A stretch of DNA of 64,000 nucleotides. Source: a bacterium (GTDB taxonomy: Bacteria; Krumholzibacteriota; Krumholzibacteriia; JACNKJ01). Position numbers and translations under genes: made by a program. The stretch lies in contig JAAEPZ010000433.1 of assembly GCA_024231955.1 (NCBI GenBank), forward strand, positions 124,001 to 188,000, read 5' to 3'. This document shows positions 56,750 to 64,000 of the stretch, piece by piece (position 1 is the stretch's first letter; every line of letters begins with the position of its first letter). The notes under the pieces were generated by a model. The model made no database searches. It was not told the DNA's origin and worked only from the letters and a program-made list of their open reading frames with translations.

Positions 56750-58579
56750 TCAGGAATCGTACTCCACGAGGAACTGCTTCCTCTTCGCGCCGAGGAACTG
56801 GATCTGCCTGAAGCCCCTTTGTACCAGCCAGAAAGTTGCGGCAAAGACTAGTCCAACCAGCGAAATCAGTCCGGGCAGACCCAAAGGCAGGGTCTCCGCA
56901 ACCTTGCGCAACGGCACCAGGATGAAGGCGGATACCGCATCAAGACTGGTCAGGCCGAGTTTTTGCCCCACCAGCACCAGCAGAAAACAGGCAAAACCCA
57001 GGATCAGAATGGCGGGGGAGACGGCCAGGTACAGCTTGCGCAGACGCGCAGTGCCCAGACCTTTCAGCTGAGCCATCTGCATGAGGCCCGAGAGCAGGAT
57101 GAGCACAATCAATCCCGCCGCCTGAGCTCGTATGCGCAGGGGAGATATCCGTCCGCGCGATTCGGCGAATGTATAGCGCGGCTCGGAGGCGACCCTTGCG
57201 GCAACAGCGCCGTCGCCCGCCCGGATCGCCCCGATCCTCTCCATGTCCACGGGGTCGTCATGCACCGCCTCGAAGGCTCGCGCCACCTGCAGTTCGCGGA
57301 AGGCGCCGGAGCTGTTCTCATCCCATCCGAATGGATTGTAGAGTCGCACCGTCAAGCCGCGCCACAGCGGTTTCGGGATCGGTCTGTAGGTCTCTCCCCA
57401 GGGCGATTCGATCTGCGGCACCGCGCCGTCCAGGGCAACCTCCCAGCTCTCCACCGGCACCTTGATCTCATCGTCGGCAAAGGATATCTGCCCCGACGGC
57501 AACTCACTGTTGACGTTGTAAAGGGCGATACAGCTTGCGCTGAATATTATCAATACGAGGAACGGGAGTATCGACCACCCTGCGAGGACCCTTCTGGCGA
57601 TTGGCAGATGCGCCAGACGGTGCGCACGGTTGGTGCAGATGGCGATGAACACCCAACTGTACAGCGCCAGGAAAAGGGCGAAATAGATCGTATTGCTGCC
57701 CGTCAGAAAAGCCACGATCCACTGCCCGGAATAGAGAGCGATGATGGGCAGGAGGAACCAGACGATGCCGTGATTATAGAGCTGACGACCTACCGTCCAC
57801 TGCAGCAGGCATCCGTCGCTCCACGCCGAGCGCGATTCGATCTTCCCCTCGACGACATCGGCCCGTCTGCCGTCCGAAGAGCTCATCTCCGATGCATGAG
57901 GCGACATTCCACCATCACCTCCGGACGGTGCGATCCCTATCCGAAATGTCGGCGGCAACCGGAAGTAGATGAAGGTTCCGCAGCCGAATGCAATCCCCAC
58001 CGAGAGGCCGACAGCCCACCAGTTGAAGGTTGTGAACAGGGTCCCCAGATAGATACCGAGCAGGAGGGTGATCAGATAGATGACGTAGCGGGCGCCGAAG
58101 CGGATCCGATTCAACTCGACGGTCGGCAGTTGCGCCAGGACATTGAGCAGGAGCAGACTGGCTCCCAGCCTGCATACCGGTTCGATGAAGACAACGGCGA
58201 AAAGGGGACCACCGGCGAGGGCATCATCATGAATCGCCACGGGCAGGAACCAGATGATGAGCGGGAGCAGCCAGATGGCGATGATCGGCACCTGGCGCGA
58301 AAGCCAGAGACGACGGGGGGACAGCGGCAGAGTCATGTGCAAGCGGCTGGATCGTGACCAGAAGCCGCCGGTGAACATGAAGAAAGCCAGGGTCAGCCAC
58401 ATCATGCAGAAGAAAATGGCGAACTCGATGCGGGCCTCGGGATCGGTCTCCCGCGCGGCGAGCCAGGTTGAGATGTCGGAGTTGATCAACCGGGTCAGCA
58501 GGCCGCAGCCCAGGAAAATGGGGAGCACTATCCTGAGACCTCTCCAGGCCGGGTCCTGCTTAATCAGCGTCCAGGTCAT
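56750..58579 (-). CDS. ABC-2-like permease subunit with extra soluble domain, second of a pair
   Basis: The 609-residue membrane protein has about eight N-terminal segments (PIIAIWLLPLIIWFLPVAIH, ARYVIYLITLLLGIYLGTLF), a soluble domain (about 365-470) and three C-terminal segments. The soluble part holds VPVESWEVALDGAVPQIESP with PWGETYRPI and YNPFGWDENS, which recurs in the paired permease gene upstream (VPKESWR, PWGESIEPE, FNPFA). It overlaps that gene by 20 bp; ribosome site GGGGGGA. With the ATPase gene it should form an export or lipid-moving complex; substrate unknown. Confidence 0.8.
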   Translation of the reverse strand: MTWTLIKQDPAWRGLRIVLPIFLGCGLLTRLINSDISTWLAARETDPEARIEFAIFFCMMWLTLAFFMFTGGFWSRSSRLHMTLPLSPRRLWLSRQVPIIAIWLLPLIIWFLPVAIHDDALAGGPLFAVVFIEPVCRLGASLLLLNVLAQLPTVELNRIRFGARYVIYLITLLLGIYLGTLFTTFNWWAVGLSVGIAFGCGTFIYFRLPPTFRIGIAPSGGDGGMSPHASEMSSSDGRRADVVEGKIESRSAWSDGCLLQWTVGRQLYNHGIVWFLLPIIALYSGQWIVAFLTGSNTIYFALFLALYSWVFIAICTNRAHRLAHLPIARRVLAGWSILPFLVLIIFSASCIALYNVNSELPSGQISFADDEIKVPVESWEVALDGAVPQIESPWGETYRPIPKPLWRGLTVRLYNPFGWDENSSGAFRELQVARAFEAVHDDPVDMERIGAIRAGDGAVAARVASEPRYTFAESRGRISPLRIRAQAAGLIVLILLSGLMQMAQLKGLGTARLRKLYLAVSPAILILGFACFLLVLVGQKLGLTSLDAVSAFILVPLRKVAETLPLGLPGLISLVGLVFAATFWLVQRGFRQIQFLGAKRKQFLVEYDS

Positions 58580-60479
58580 GAGGAATCCCCCCTGTCAGCG
58601 TAAAATGCGATGCGAAACCCTTCTCCATGAAAGAGCGGGCCGGCTGTACCTCCATGCGGGAATACAACCGCTCAAGGATGAAGAGGCCCACGCCCGCCAG
58701 CGACAACGTGAAGCACCACCAGACCCAAGTGGGGATGGCGATCGCGAGCATGACATCTCGAGTGATATGGCTGAGATAGGTCTCCAGACCCGGGAACGGG
58801 CTTACACTCATACGGAATGCGAGCGATAGGTACAATGCCACATAGAGGAGGATCCCCAGCGTGGTCAAAATGAATCTCCTGTAACGCCACCAGCGCTGGC
58901 TGCGGTCCAGACAACGTGTTGCGATGAAAATCATCAGCAGGAATGTGATTACGAACCTCATGGCGATCAGCGGCGCATTCCGCAAACCTGTTCTATCCGC
59001 GTACCGCTTCAAAGCGGGAAGCAACTCACCGCGAACCCTCCTATCTGCGGCAGCACGTGCGATCGTGGCATCTTTGATCTCGCCGATCTCACCTCCAGGC
59101 ACCTCACCGTAGATCGCAATCACCGCGCGCTCCTCCTGCCAGACGAAGAAAGCATCCGAGCAACTGGTGTCAGCGGCGAACGGATTGAAGGCCACGGTGT
59201 CGCTACCGGGCCACACCGCGTGGATTTCGGGTTCGATGCTTTCGCCCCAGGGGGCGGTGACGGCCTGAACCTCGTCCCTGTCGACGATCCGCCAGGACTC
59301 CTTCGGGACACGCAGTTCGTTCCTGAGATAGCGGAGGGCCACAGGATGATTCTCAGTGATGGAGACCAGAATCCCCCCCGTCCCCAATCCCAGCCCGACG
59401 GCAAGCAGACAGGGGGCAACGCTCCAGGTGAACATCCAACGTCGGCTGACGGGCAGCGGCGCCAGCAGGCTGAGATTCTCCAGGGCAATGATCGATATCA
59501 TGCTGGTGACAACCAGAAGCAGGGTTATCAACGCGTGGCAGATCACGCTGGTGGAGTAGTTCAGAAATGGGATCCAGACGCCAACAGAGAACAGGCACAT
59601 CATGTTGAGCCAGAGTGTCCCCGTCTGTTTGCCCAGAATAATCCGCTCCATTGCACGCAGGGAGAAATCCCGTTTCAGATCCGCCAGCGGCGCCCAGTTC
59701 AGATCATGAGCCCGATCCGGCGGGGAGAGCGGTCTCCCGGGATGACTCGTATTGATCATCATGTCGGGCTTGCGGGGCAGGAAGCGGTAGGGCTGTTTGG
59801 GCATGACACTGAGACGGGGCTCCAGGGAGTTGGCGCTGGACCGGGATCGAACGGAATGATCCGGATTCGTCCGGGTGATCTGGGGGGCCCGCGGCAGGAA
59901 CAGCAGATCATTGCCTATCACCAGCAGACCGAAAACTCCGATCACGACCAGCAATGCCGGCGCAACGAACATACTGTAGATGCCGAATACAAAATACATG
60001 AGTACGAAAACCAGCAGCCGTCCAGCCGTACCCATCTTGACCCGCCAATAATCTCTATTGATGGCCCGCAGGACCCACATGATCCCCCAGCCACCCACAA
60101 TGACCTCGAACAGGGCCATCAGATAGGGCCGGTTCAGAAGGAAAGGGGAGGTGGGGAAACCGATGATCATGATCGGCACCAACCAGGATATCGTGACGGC
60201 CGACATCCGCACGAGCCAGAGGCTGCGCGTCCCGATGGGCAGTGAACACTCGAATGGGGAGATGTATAACCTGCTGCGCCTCATCAGCAGGATACACAGT
60301 GTGATCAGCAGAAGCAGGAACCTGAATAGGCGCAGGCCCATGCTCAGCTCCTCCTCCGACAGCGTCGCCGACTCGTTCTGATCGACATGCCAGACGAGAA
60401 TCCGGATGGCCAGCGCCACCAGCAGTCCGATCCAGAACCGGTGCAGGGATCTCTCCCGATGCAGAAGCGACCAGATCAT
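58560..60479 (-). CDS. ABC-2-like permease subunit with extra soluble domain, first of a pair
   Basis: The 639-residue protein starts at MIWSLLHRERS, four bases overlapping the ATPase stop (ATGA) with ribosome site GGAGG; a longer frame to 60641 is spurious. It has membrane segments on both sides (FWIGLLVALAIRILVWHV, LMRRSRLYISPFECSLPIGT between them) and a soluble domain after the eighth or so segment containing VPKESWRIVDRDEV, APWGESIEPE and FNPFAADTS, matching the sister subunit. The segment SPFECSLPIGTRSLWLVRM is the coupling region. Together the two permeases form a heterodimer. Confidence 0.8.
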   Translation of the reverse strand: MIWSLLHRERSLHRFWIGLLVALAIRILVWHVDQNESATLSEEELSMGLRLFRFLLLLITLCILLMRRSRLYISPFECSLPIGTRSLWLVRMSAVTISWLVPIMIIGFPTSPFLLNRPYLMALFEVIVGGWGIMWVLRAINRDYWRVKMGTAGRLLVFVLMYFVFGIYSMFVAPALLVVIGVFGLLVIGNDLLFLPRAPQITRTNPDHSVRSRSSANSLEPRLSVMPKQPYRFLPRKPDMMINTSHPGRPLSPPDRAHDLNWAPLADLKRDFSLRAMERIILGKQTGTLWLNMMCLFSVGVWIPFLNYSTSVICHALITLLLVVTSMISIIALENLSLLAPLPVSRRWMFTWSVAPCLLAVGLGLGTGGILVSITENHPVALRYLRNELRVPKESWRIVDRDEVQAVTAPWGESIEPEIHAVWPGSDTVAFNPFAADTSCSDAFFVWQEERAVIAIYGEVPGGEIGEIKDATIARAAADRRVRGELLPALKRYADRTGLRNAPLIAMRFVITFLLMIFIATRCLDRSQRWWRYRRFILTTLGILLYVALYLSLAFRMSVSPFPGLETYLSHITRDVMLAIAIPTWVWWCFTLSLAGVGLFILERLYSRMEVQPARSFMEKGFASHFTLTGGIPHDLDAD

Positions 60480-61369
60480 GCCTGGCCTCCGACCAGCTCG
60501 ATGAACATCTCCTCGAGGGGGATCGACTCGCACCGCACCACGGATACACCCAGCTTGCCGGTCAGGAGCGCACGTCCATCCTCGGGACCGTGCCGCAGGA
60601 TCGCGTGCAGATTGCCGTTGCGTTGCCGGACCGCCAGGCATCCGGGCAGGGCGCGCAACGCGTCGCTGTCCAGTTGTCCGTCATCGGGGATCAGCGCGAG
60701 TGAGAACTGCTCGCGCAGGTCATCCAGTTCGTTGTCCAGCAGCACGTTGCCCTCGTGGAGCATGACGACCCTGCGGGCCATCCGCTCGACATCGCTCATG
60801 TGATGCGACGAAAAGAGGATGGTGCTGCCGCTCTCGTTGAGCAGTTGGATCGCGGTTTCGAGGAACTCCCGCCGCACGGCGGGATCGAGCCCACCGGCGG
60901 GCTCGTCAAGCAGCAGCACTTCAGGCCGATGCGCCACCGCGCAGAGCAGCGCCACCTGCCGGGCCTGCCCCTTGCTCAGGGTTTTGATTTTCGCCTTAAG
61001 ATCGATATCGAAACGGGTGACCAGGTCGGCTGTCAGGTCGTCATCCCAGGTGGGGAAGAGATGGCGATGCAGGTGCAACACCTCGCGCACGCGGAGGAAG
61101 TCGGGCAGGATCTGATCTTCGGACACGTAGCCGACCCGACGCTTGACCTCCAGGGGGTTCTCGATGGGATCGAGACCGAACAGCCGGACTTCGCCCCGCT
61201 GCTGTTGCAGCATGCCCATGGCGATACTGATCAGCGTCGTCTTGCCCGCGCCGTTGCACCCGAGAAGCCCAACGACCTCACCCTGCTCCACATCGAAGCT
61301 GACTCCATCGAGAACATTCACACCGCGCTTGAAAGCCCTCTCGATCTCCACGAATTCGATGATCTTCAT
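60476..61369 (-). CDS. ABC transporter ATP-binding protein, YtrB-like
   Basis: A 297-residue ATPase: Walker A GCNGAGKTT, signature LSKGQARQ, Walker B VLLLDEPAGGLD, switch histidine in FSSHHMSD. The C-terminal part (FSLALIPDDGQLDSDALRAL, SIPLEEMFIELVG) is the extension seen in YtrB/BcrA-like proteins. It overlaps the GntR regulator gene by four bases at its start and the first permease by four at its end. Serves the two permeases that follow. Confidence 0.92.
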   Translation of the reverse strand: MKIIEFVEIERAFKRGVNVLDGVSFDVEQGEVVGLLGCNGAGKTTLISIAMGMLQQQRGEVRLFGLDPIENPLEVKRRVGYVSEDQILPDFLRVREVLHLHRHLFPTWDDDLTADLVTRFDIDLKAKIKTLSKGQARQVALLCAVAHRPEVLLLDEPAGGLDPAVRREFLETAIQLLNESGSTILFSSHHMSDVERMARRVVMLHEGNVLLDNELDDLREQFSLALIPDDGQLDSDALRALPGCLAVRQRNGNLHAILRHGPEDGRALLTGKLGVSVVRCESIPLEEMFIELVGGQA

Positions 61370-61761
61370 TGCGATCCCCCATTGTCATCAGTGTCGTTCA
61401 ACATCTCTTTGAACAGTTCCAGCGCCCGCTCCCTGTCGATCTCCAACTGCCGCGTCATCGTGACGCTCAGCGCCAGACTCTCACGCAGTCGCTCCAGTTT
61501 CATGTCATGCATGCCGTTTTGATTACTCTCGGCGACCACCAGCGGCCGTCCGGGCCGCCTCTCCACCACCCCATCCTTTTCGAGGAAGTTGTAGGCCTTG
61601 CTGATCGTCATCGGGTTGAGCCCCAGCTCCGTGGAGAGGGCCCGGGTCGAGGGCAGTTCCGCCCCCGGTTTGAGCAGTCCACTGCTGATGTGGAATTTCA
61701 CCTGGTCAATCAGTTGCCTGTACACCGGGACGCCGCTGTGCGGATCGACGACGATCAGCAT
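61366..61761 (-). CDS. GntR-family regulator, YtrA subgroup
   Basis: A 131-residue regulator with the short YtrA layout: winged helix (VYRQLIDQVKFHISSGLLKP, LPSTRALSTELGLNPMTISK) and a brief helical tail (LRESLALSVTMTRQLEIDRE). YtrA regulators usually control an adjacent ABC transporter operon, and respond to cell-wall-active agents or unknown signals. Its ATG at 61761 overlaps the stop of the preceding small gene by one base. Its operator is probably the GTGTA/TACAC element at 62235-62256. A longer frame to 62166 is only the shadow of the preceding gene. Confidence 0.9.
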   Translation of the reverse strand: MLIVVDPHSGVPVYRQLIDQVKFHISSGLLKPGAELPSTRALSTELGLNPMTISKAYNFLEKDGVVERRPGRPLVVAESNQNGMHDMKLERLRESLALSVTMTRQLEIDRERALELFKEMLNDTDDNGGSQ

Positions 61762-62162
61762 CAGTCGCCACCCTTTCCGTCCAGGTAGGAACTCTTGTCG
61801 AAATTCCTGCTGAGGCGACCCAGGCCGATCCGGGTCAGAACCCGCATGATGCGCAAACCCACCCGCAGACCTTCGCGAATGCTCAGCTCCTCCACCAGCA
61901 GCACGGGTACGTTGATTGTCGTGGTCATCAGCACAGTGTCGATTGTCGCTGCGTGGGCAACAGAGTCGGAGATGAGCCCGGGAAACCGGTCCGGGGCCAG
62001 CAACAGGGCGCCTTGGGGCACCTCCAGCGTGACCTTGTACTCGACGCTGTGCCGCACGTCGACGGGCGGTGCGGACTGTTGATCCACGGCTCCGTGGCAG
62101 AACAACGCCTGCAGAATCATCAGCATGAAGAAGGATAGAATCTGTTTCGCCATGAGAGCCAT
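61761..62162 (-). CDS. Small secreted protein, first gene of the Ytr-like operon
   Basis: A 133-residue product with a signal peptide (QILSFFMLMILQALFCHGAV) and a mature part beginning RHSVEYKVTLEVPQGALLLA, then helical and positively charged near the end (GLRVGLRIMRVLTRIGLGRL). No family recognised. The basic amphipathic C-terminal segment might bind membranes. Start could be 62162 or ATG three codons later; neither has a strong ribosome site. It is coupled to the YtrA-like gene (TGATG) and so belongs to the five-gene operon. Confidence 0.65.
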   Translation of the reverse strand: MALMAKQILSFFMLMILQALFCHGAVDQQSAPPVDVRHSVEYKVTLEVPQGALLLAPDRFPGLISDSVAHAATIDTVLMTTTINVPVLLVEELSIREGLRVGLRIMRVLTRIGLGRLSRNFDKSSYLDGKGGD

Positions 62163-62200
62163 CCATTCAGTATCGTTTCAGCGAGCAGGGTGCATTAGTA

Positions 62201-62257
62201 AAGTAATACACTACCCACAGCTTAGGGATAAGAGGTGTATATGTCAAGTAATACACT
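62201..62257. promoter_or_regulatory. Operator region of the Ytr-like operon
   Basis: AAGTAATACACT occurs twice as a perfect 12-bp direct repeat, at 62201-62212 and 62246-62257. The second copy also forms GTGTA (62235-62239), 12 bp and TACAC (62252-62256), resembling the AGTGTA-spacer-TACACT operator reported for YtrA. It brackets the promoter below. Confidence 0.6.
62219..62247 (-). promoter_or_regulatory. Candidate promoter of the Ytr-like operon
   Basis: Minus strand TTGACA, 17 bp, TAAGCT, 57 bp before the start codon. The perfect -35 lies within the GTGTA/TACAC inverted repeat, and the second repeat copy lies at the expected transcription start, so repression by the YtrA-like regulator is plausible. 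Confidence 0.5.
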
Positions 62258-62386
62258 CTGACTTTTTTACAACTGATTATTTTGTAGGAAGTTATGGCTG
62301 GGCAACAAGACGTGGACCGTCACCGGACCTCCTGCGCCGTTGGCGGAGCGGCGACGGGATACCCGGTGACGCCCCTCAACCCGACC

Positions 62387-64000
62387 CTATTTCAGCAGGG
62401 TCAATTTGGTGCCGCGGAGGGGTCGGCCGTCCAGGGTCAGCCTGGCCATGTAGATGCCGCTGGGCGCACTGCCGGCATTCCAGACGACATGTCCACTCCC
62501 CGCCTTTTCGTGGCCGGAGAGCGGCCTGGCGATCTCGGCGCCGGCTGCGTCGAAGATCCTGATCTCGACCAGACCCTCACGGGGGATCCGGTAGTTGATC
62601 GTGGTCAGCGGATTGAAGGGGTTGGGCCAGTTCTCCAGGAGTGCCGCAGGCTCGGGAGAGCCGTCGATGCCGGTCGCGTCGGACGAGGCAACCACCAGAC
62701 GGAGATCATCGATGCAGGCCTCCACCAGACTCTCCTCATTCACATCCTGCGCCACGAAGCGCAACTGCATCCGGTCGGTGAGCGCGATAATGGCACCCAG
62801 GTCGTCGAACTCGGCTTTGACCCAGGGATAGGCGTCGTCCGCAACGACCTCCAGGCGCTGCCAGCTGCCTCCGCCGTCGTTGGAGACATCCACGCGGAAA
62901 TCATCATCCTGGACAACGCCATCCGCGAACCAGCGCCAGTATGAGAGTCCCGCCCAGGTGGTGGCGGAGAGGTCGAAGATGGGCGAGAGCAGAGTCGTCC
63001 CGCCCCCATCCACATCGTTGGCCCCGGTGATGTCGCCGGGAGCGGCGTTGCCTGTGACGAAGCAGATGGTGCCCGGATCCGCGGTGTGATCATCTTCGGG
63101 CTGGTAGGCCGTCCCCACCGGGTCCGCCCGGACCCAGAGGCCCGAGGTGGCATCGTCGCCTGGAGCGCCGAGGGTCCAGCCCTGGTCGGTTTCGCAATCA
63201 TCGACAAAGAGATTCTCCACACCCACCCGGAACTCATGCAGATCGGCAGGAGCCCCTGCCGGACTTGCCGCGCAGGAGCCGTCGGTGTTGGCTGCCGTCA
63301 GATAGTATTCCAGATGGTTGCGCCGGATCTGCACCGGGATGGCGCCGGTGAACCGGTCCCCGTCGACCGGATCCAGGAGACGGGTGTTGAAGGGCCCGCC
63401 GTTGATGCGATAGTGCAGCTGTACGCTGCTCTGGTCGATCGTCGCCGTGGAGTGCACGGTCGCATCGATCGCAAACGGTCCCAACTCCTCGCTGTGCTCC
63501 AGAGGTTCGTGGACGATGGCGATATGGAACGGCTGAGCCAGCACCGCCATGATGGCGATGGCCGCCTTAACGTTCTTGAACATGAAGGGGAAGCTGTTGA
63601 CGCCGAGTCCTATCACATCATCGACCGTGTGGATATAGGGGCAGTAGTCTTCGGCATCCTCGAAAAGGAAGATGGCGCGGTAGCCGCTGCTCCAGAAGGA
63701 GGCGTGATCGCTGGAGGCGCCGGACAGATAGCCCTCGATGGCCGGCAGCTCGGGAACGTAGGTGGCGATGGCGTCGAAGGCCAGATCCCGCAAAGGCTCG
63801 CTGGCGGTATCGGAGATGATATCGATATCCGCCGCGTCACCGGGATCCACATAACCCAGCATGTCCAGGTTGACCATGGCGACGATATCCATCCCCGCAG
63901 CGGCGGCCTCGCTCGCCCAGCAGTCGCTGCCGACCAGCCCCTCCTCCTCGCCGCTGAAGGCGATGAAGATGATGCTGTATTCGAATTCGGTATCCGCCAT
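62387..64000 (-). CDS. Secreted M28 metallopeptidase with sorting tail, cut by the window edge
   Basis: The visible 537 residues start inside the catalytic domain (the frame continues to the window edge). Zinc-site text: FIAFSGEEEGLVGSD with the catalytic and ligand glutamates, VNLDMLGYVD with an aspartate ligand, SSDHASFWSSGYRAIFLFED, and the histidine ligand in YIHTVDDVIG. This is the M28 aminopeptidase/carboxypeptidase family. A beta domain (ATVHSTATIDQSSVQLHYRI) and a jelly-roll-like module (DDCETDQGWTLGAPGDDATS) follow, then the sorting tail (LENWPNPFNPLTTINYRIP, ending GTKLTLLK). It is exported and probably releases amino acids from peptides outside the cell. Confidence 0.9.
   Translation of the reverse strand: MADTEFEYSIIFIAFSGEEEGLVGSDCWASEAAAAGMDIVAMVNLDMLGYVDPGDAADIDIISDTASEPLRDLAFDAIATYVPELPAIEGYLSGASSDHASFWSSGYRAIFLFEDAEDYCPYIHTVDDVIGLGVNSFPFMFKNVKAAIAIMAVLAQPFHIAIVHEPLEHSEELGPFAIDATVHSTATIDQSSVQLHYRINGGPFNTRLLDPVDGDRFTGAIPVQIRRNHLEYYLTAANTDGSCAASPAGAPADLHEFRVGVENLFVDDCETDQGWTLGAPGDDATSGLWVRADPVGTAYQPEDDHTADPGTICFVTGNAAPGDITGANDVDGGGTTLLSPIFDLSATTWAGLSYWRWFADGVVQDDDFRVDVSNDGGGSWQRLEVVADDAYPWVKAEFDDLGAIIALTDRMQLRFVAQDVNEESLVEACIDDLRLVVASSDATGIDGSPEPAALLENWPNPFNPLTTINYRIPREGLVEIRIFDAAGAEIARPLSGHEKAGSGHVVWNAGSAPSGIYMARLTLDGRPLRGTKLTLLK

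Overview
The window looks like a chromosomal segment from a high-GC, Gram-negative-type bacterium (outer-membrane beta-barrels, a TonB receptor, lipoproteins). Six secreted proteins end in the tail 'PNPFNPxTxI...GRxVRxL...WDGRD...SGxYxYR...KMxLLK', the FlgD-like / type IX-type sorting tail typical of the FCB group and neighbouring candidate phyla (Krumholzibacteriota, Eisenbacteria and similar). The phylum is inference; there is no rRNA in the window. No tRNA, CRISPR array, insertion sequence or phage module was seen.

Layout. 1-3.4 kb: a cut-off secreted lamin-tail/phospholipase-D-like protein, and a GntR regulator with a CPBP protease. 3.45-8.3 kb: a TPP-riboswitch operon for thiamine uptake (TonB receptor, thiamine pyrophosphokinase, SSS-family symporter). 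8.3-13.1 kb: a lipoprotein, an M1-like aminopeptidase lipoprotein and ATP-type PEP carboxykinase. 13.2-18.2 kb: surface proteins. 18.3-22.9 kb: a TGS GTPase, a two-subunit CoA-transferase and glutamate dehydrogenase. 23-30 kb: a receiver/PEP-binding protein, a cytidylate-kinase-like protein, a glycosyltransferase, PhoU and a Na/Pi symporter. 30.4-38 kb: a secreted Omp28-like protein, a FeoB/DtxR-FeoA iron operon, a lipoprotein and a beta-helix protein. 38-40.2 kb: a butyrate kinase-phosphotransbutyrylase fusion. 40.4-50.8 kb: three gingipain-like C25 proteases and a lipoprotein. 51.2-54.4 kb: a tandem GAPDH pair whose first member lacks the catalytic cysteine, then a CheY/CheC-like pair. 54.5-62.2 kb: a NatAB-like ABC exporter and a Ytr-like ABC operon with its own GntR regulator. 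62.4-64 kb: a cut-off M28 peptidase with a sorting tail.

Taken together (inference), the genes suit a protein-degrading heterotroph: secreted C25, M28 and M1 peptidases release peptides and amino acids; glutamate dehydrogenase, the CoA-transferase and the Buk-Ptb fusion could recover energy from amino-acid-derived acyl-CoAs; PEP carboxykinase and GAPDH link to gluconeogenesis; iron, phosphate and thiamine are taken up by dedicated systems.

Several intergenic regions carry recognisable -35/-10 pairs, usually TTGAxx/TTGxxx with a 16-17 bp spacer and a -10 of the form TAGRNT or TATAAT. Four genes for secreted proteins share TCTGGTATAAT or TCTGGTAGAAT at the -10. The most unusual items are the inactive-looking GAPDH paralog, the Buk-Ptb fusion, the DtxR-FeoA fusion with a four-cysteine linker and matching operators, and the two paralogous ABC permeases sharing an extra conserved domain.
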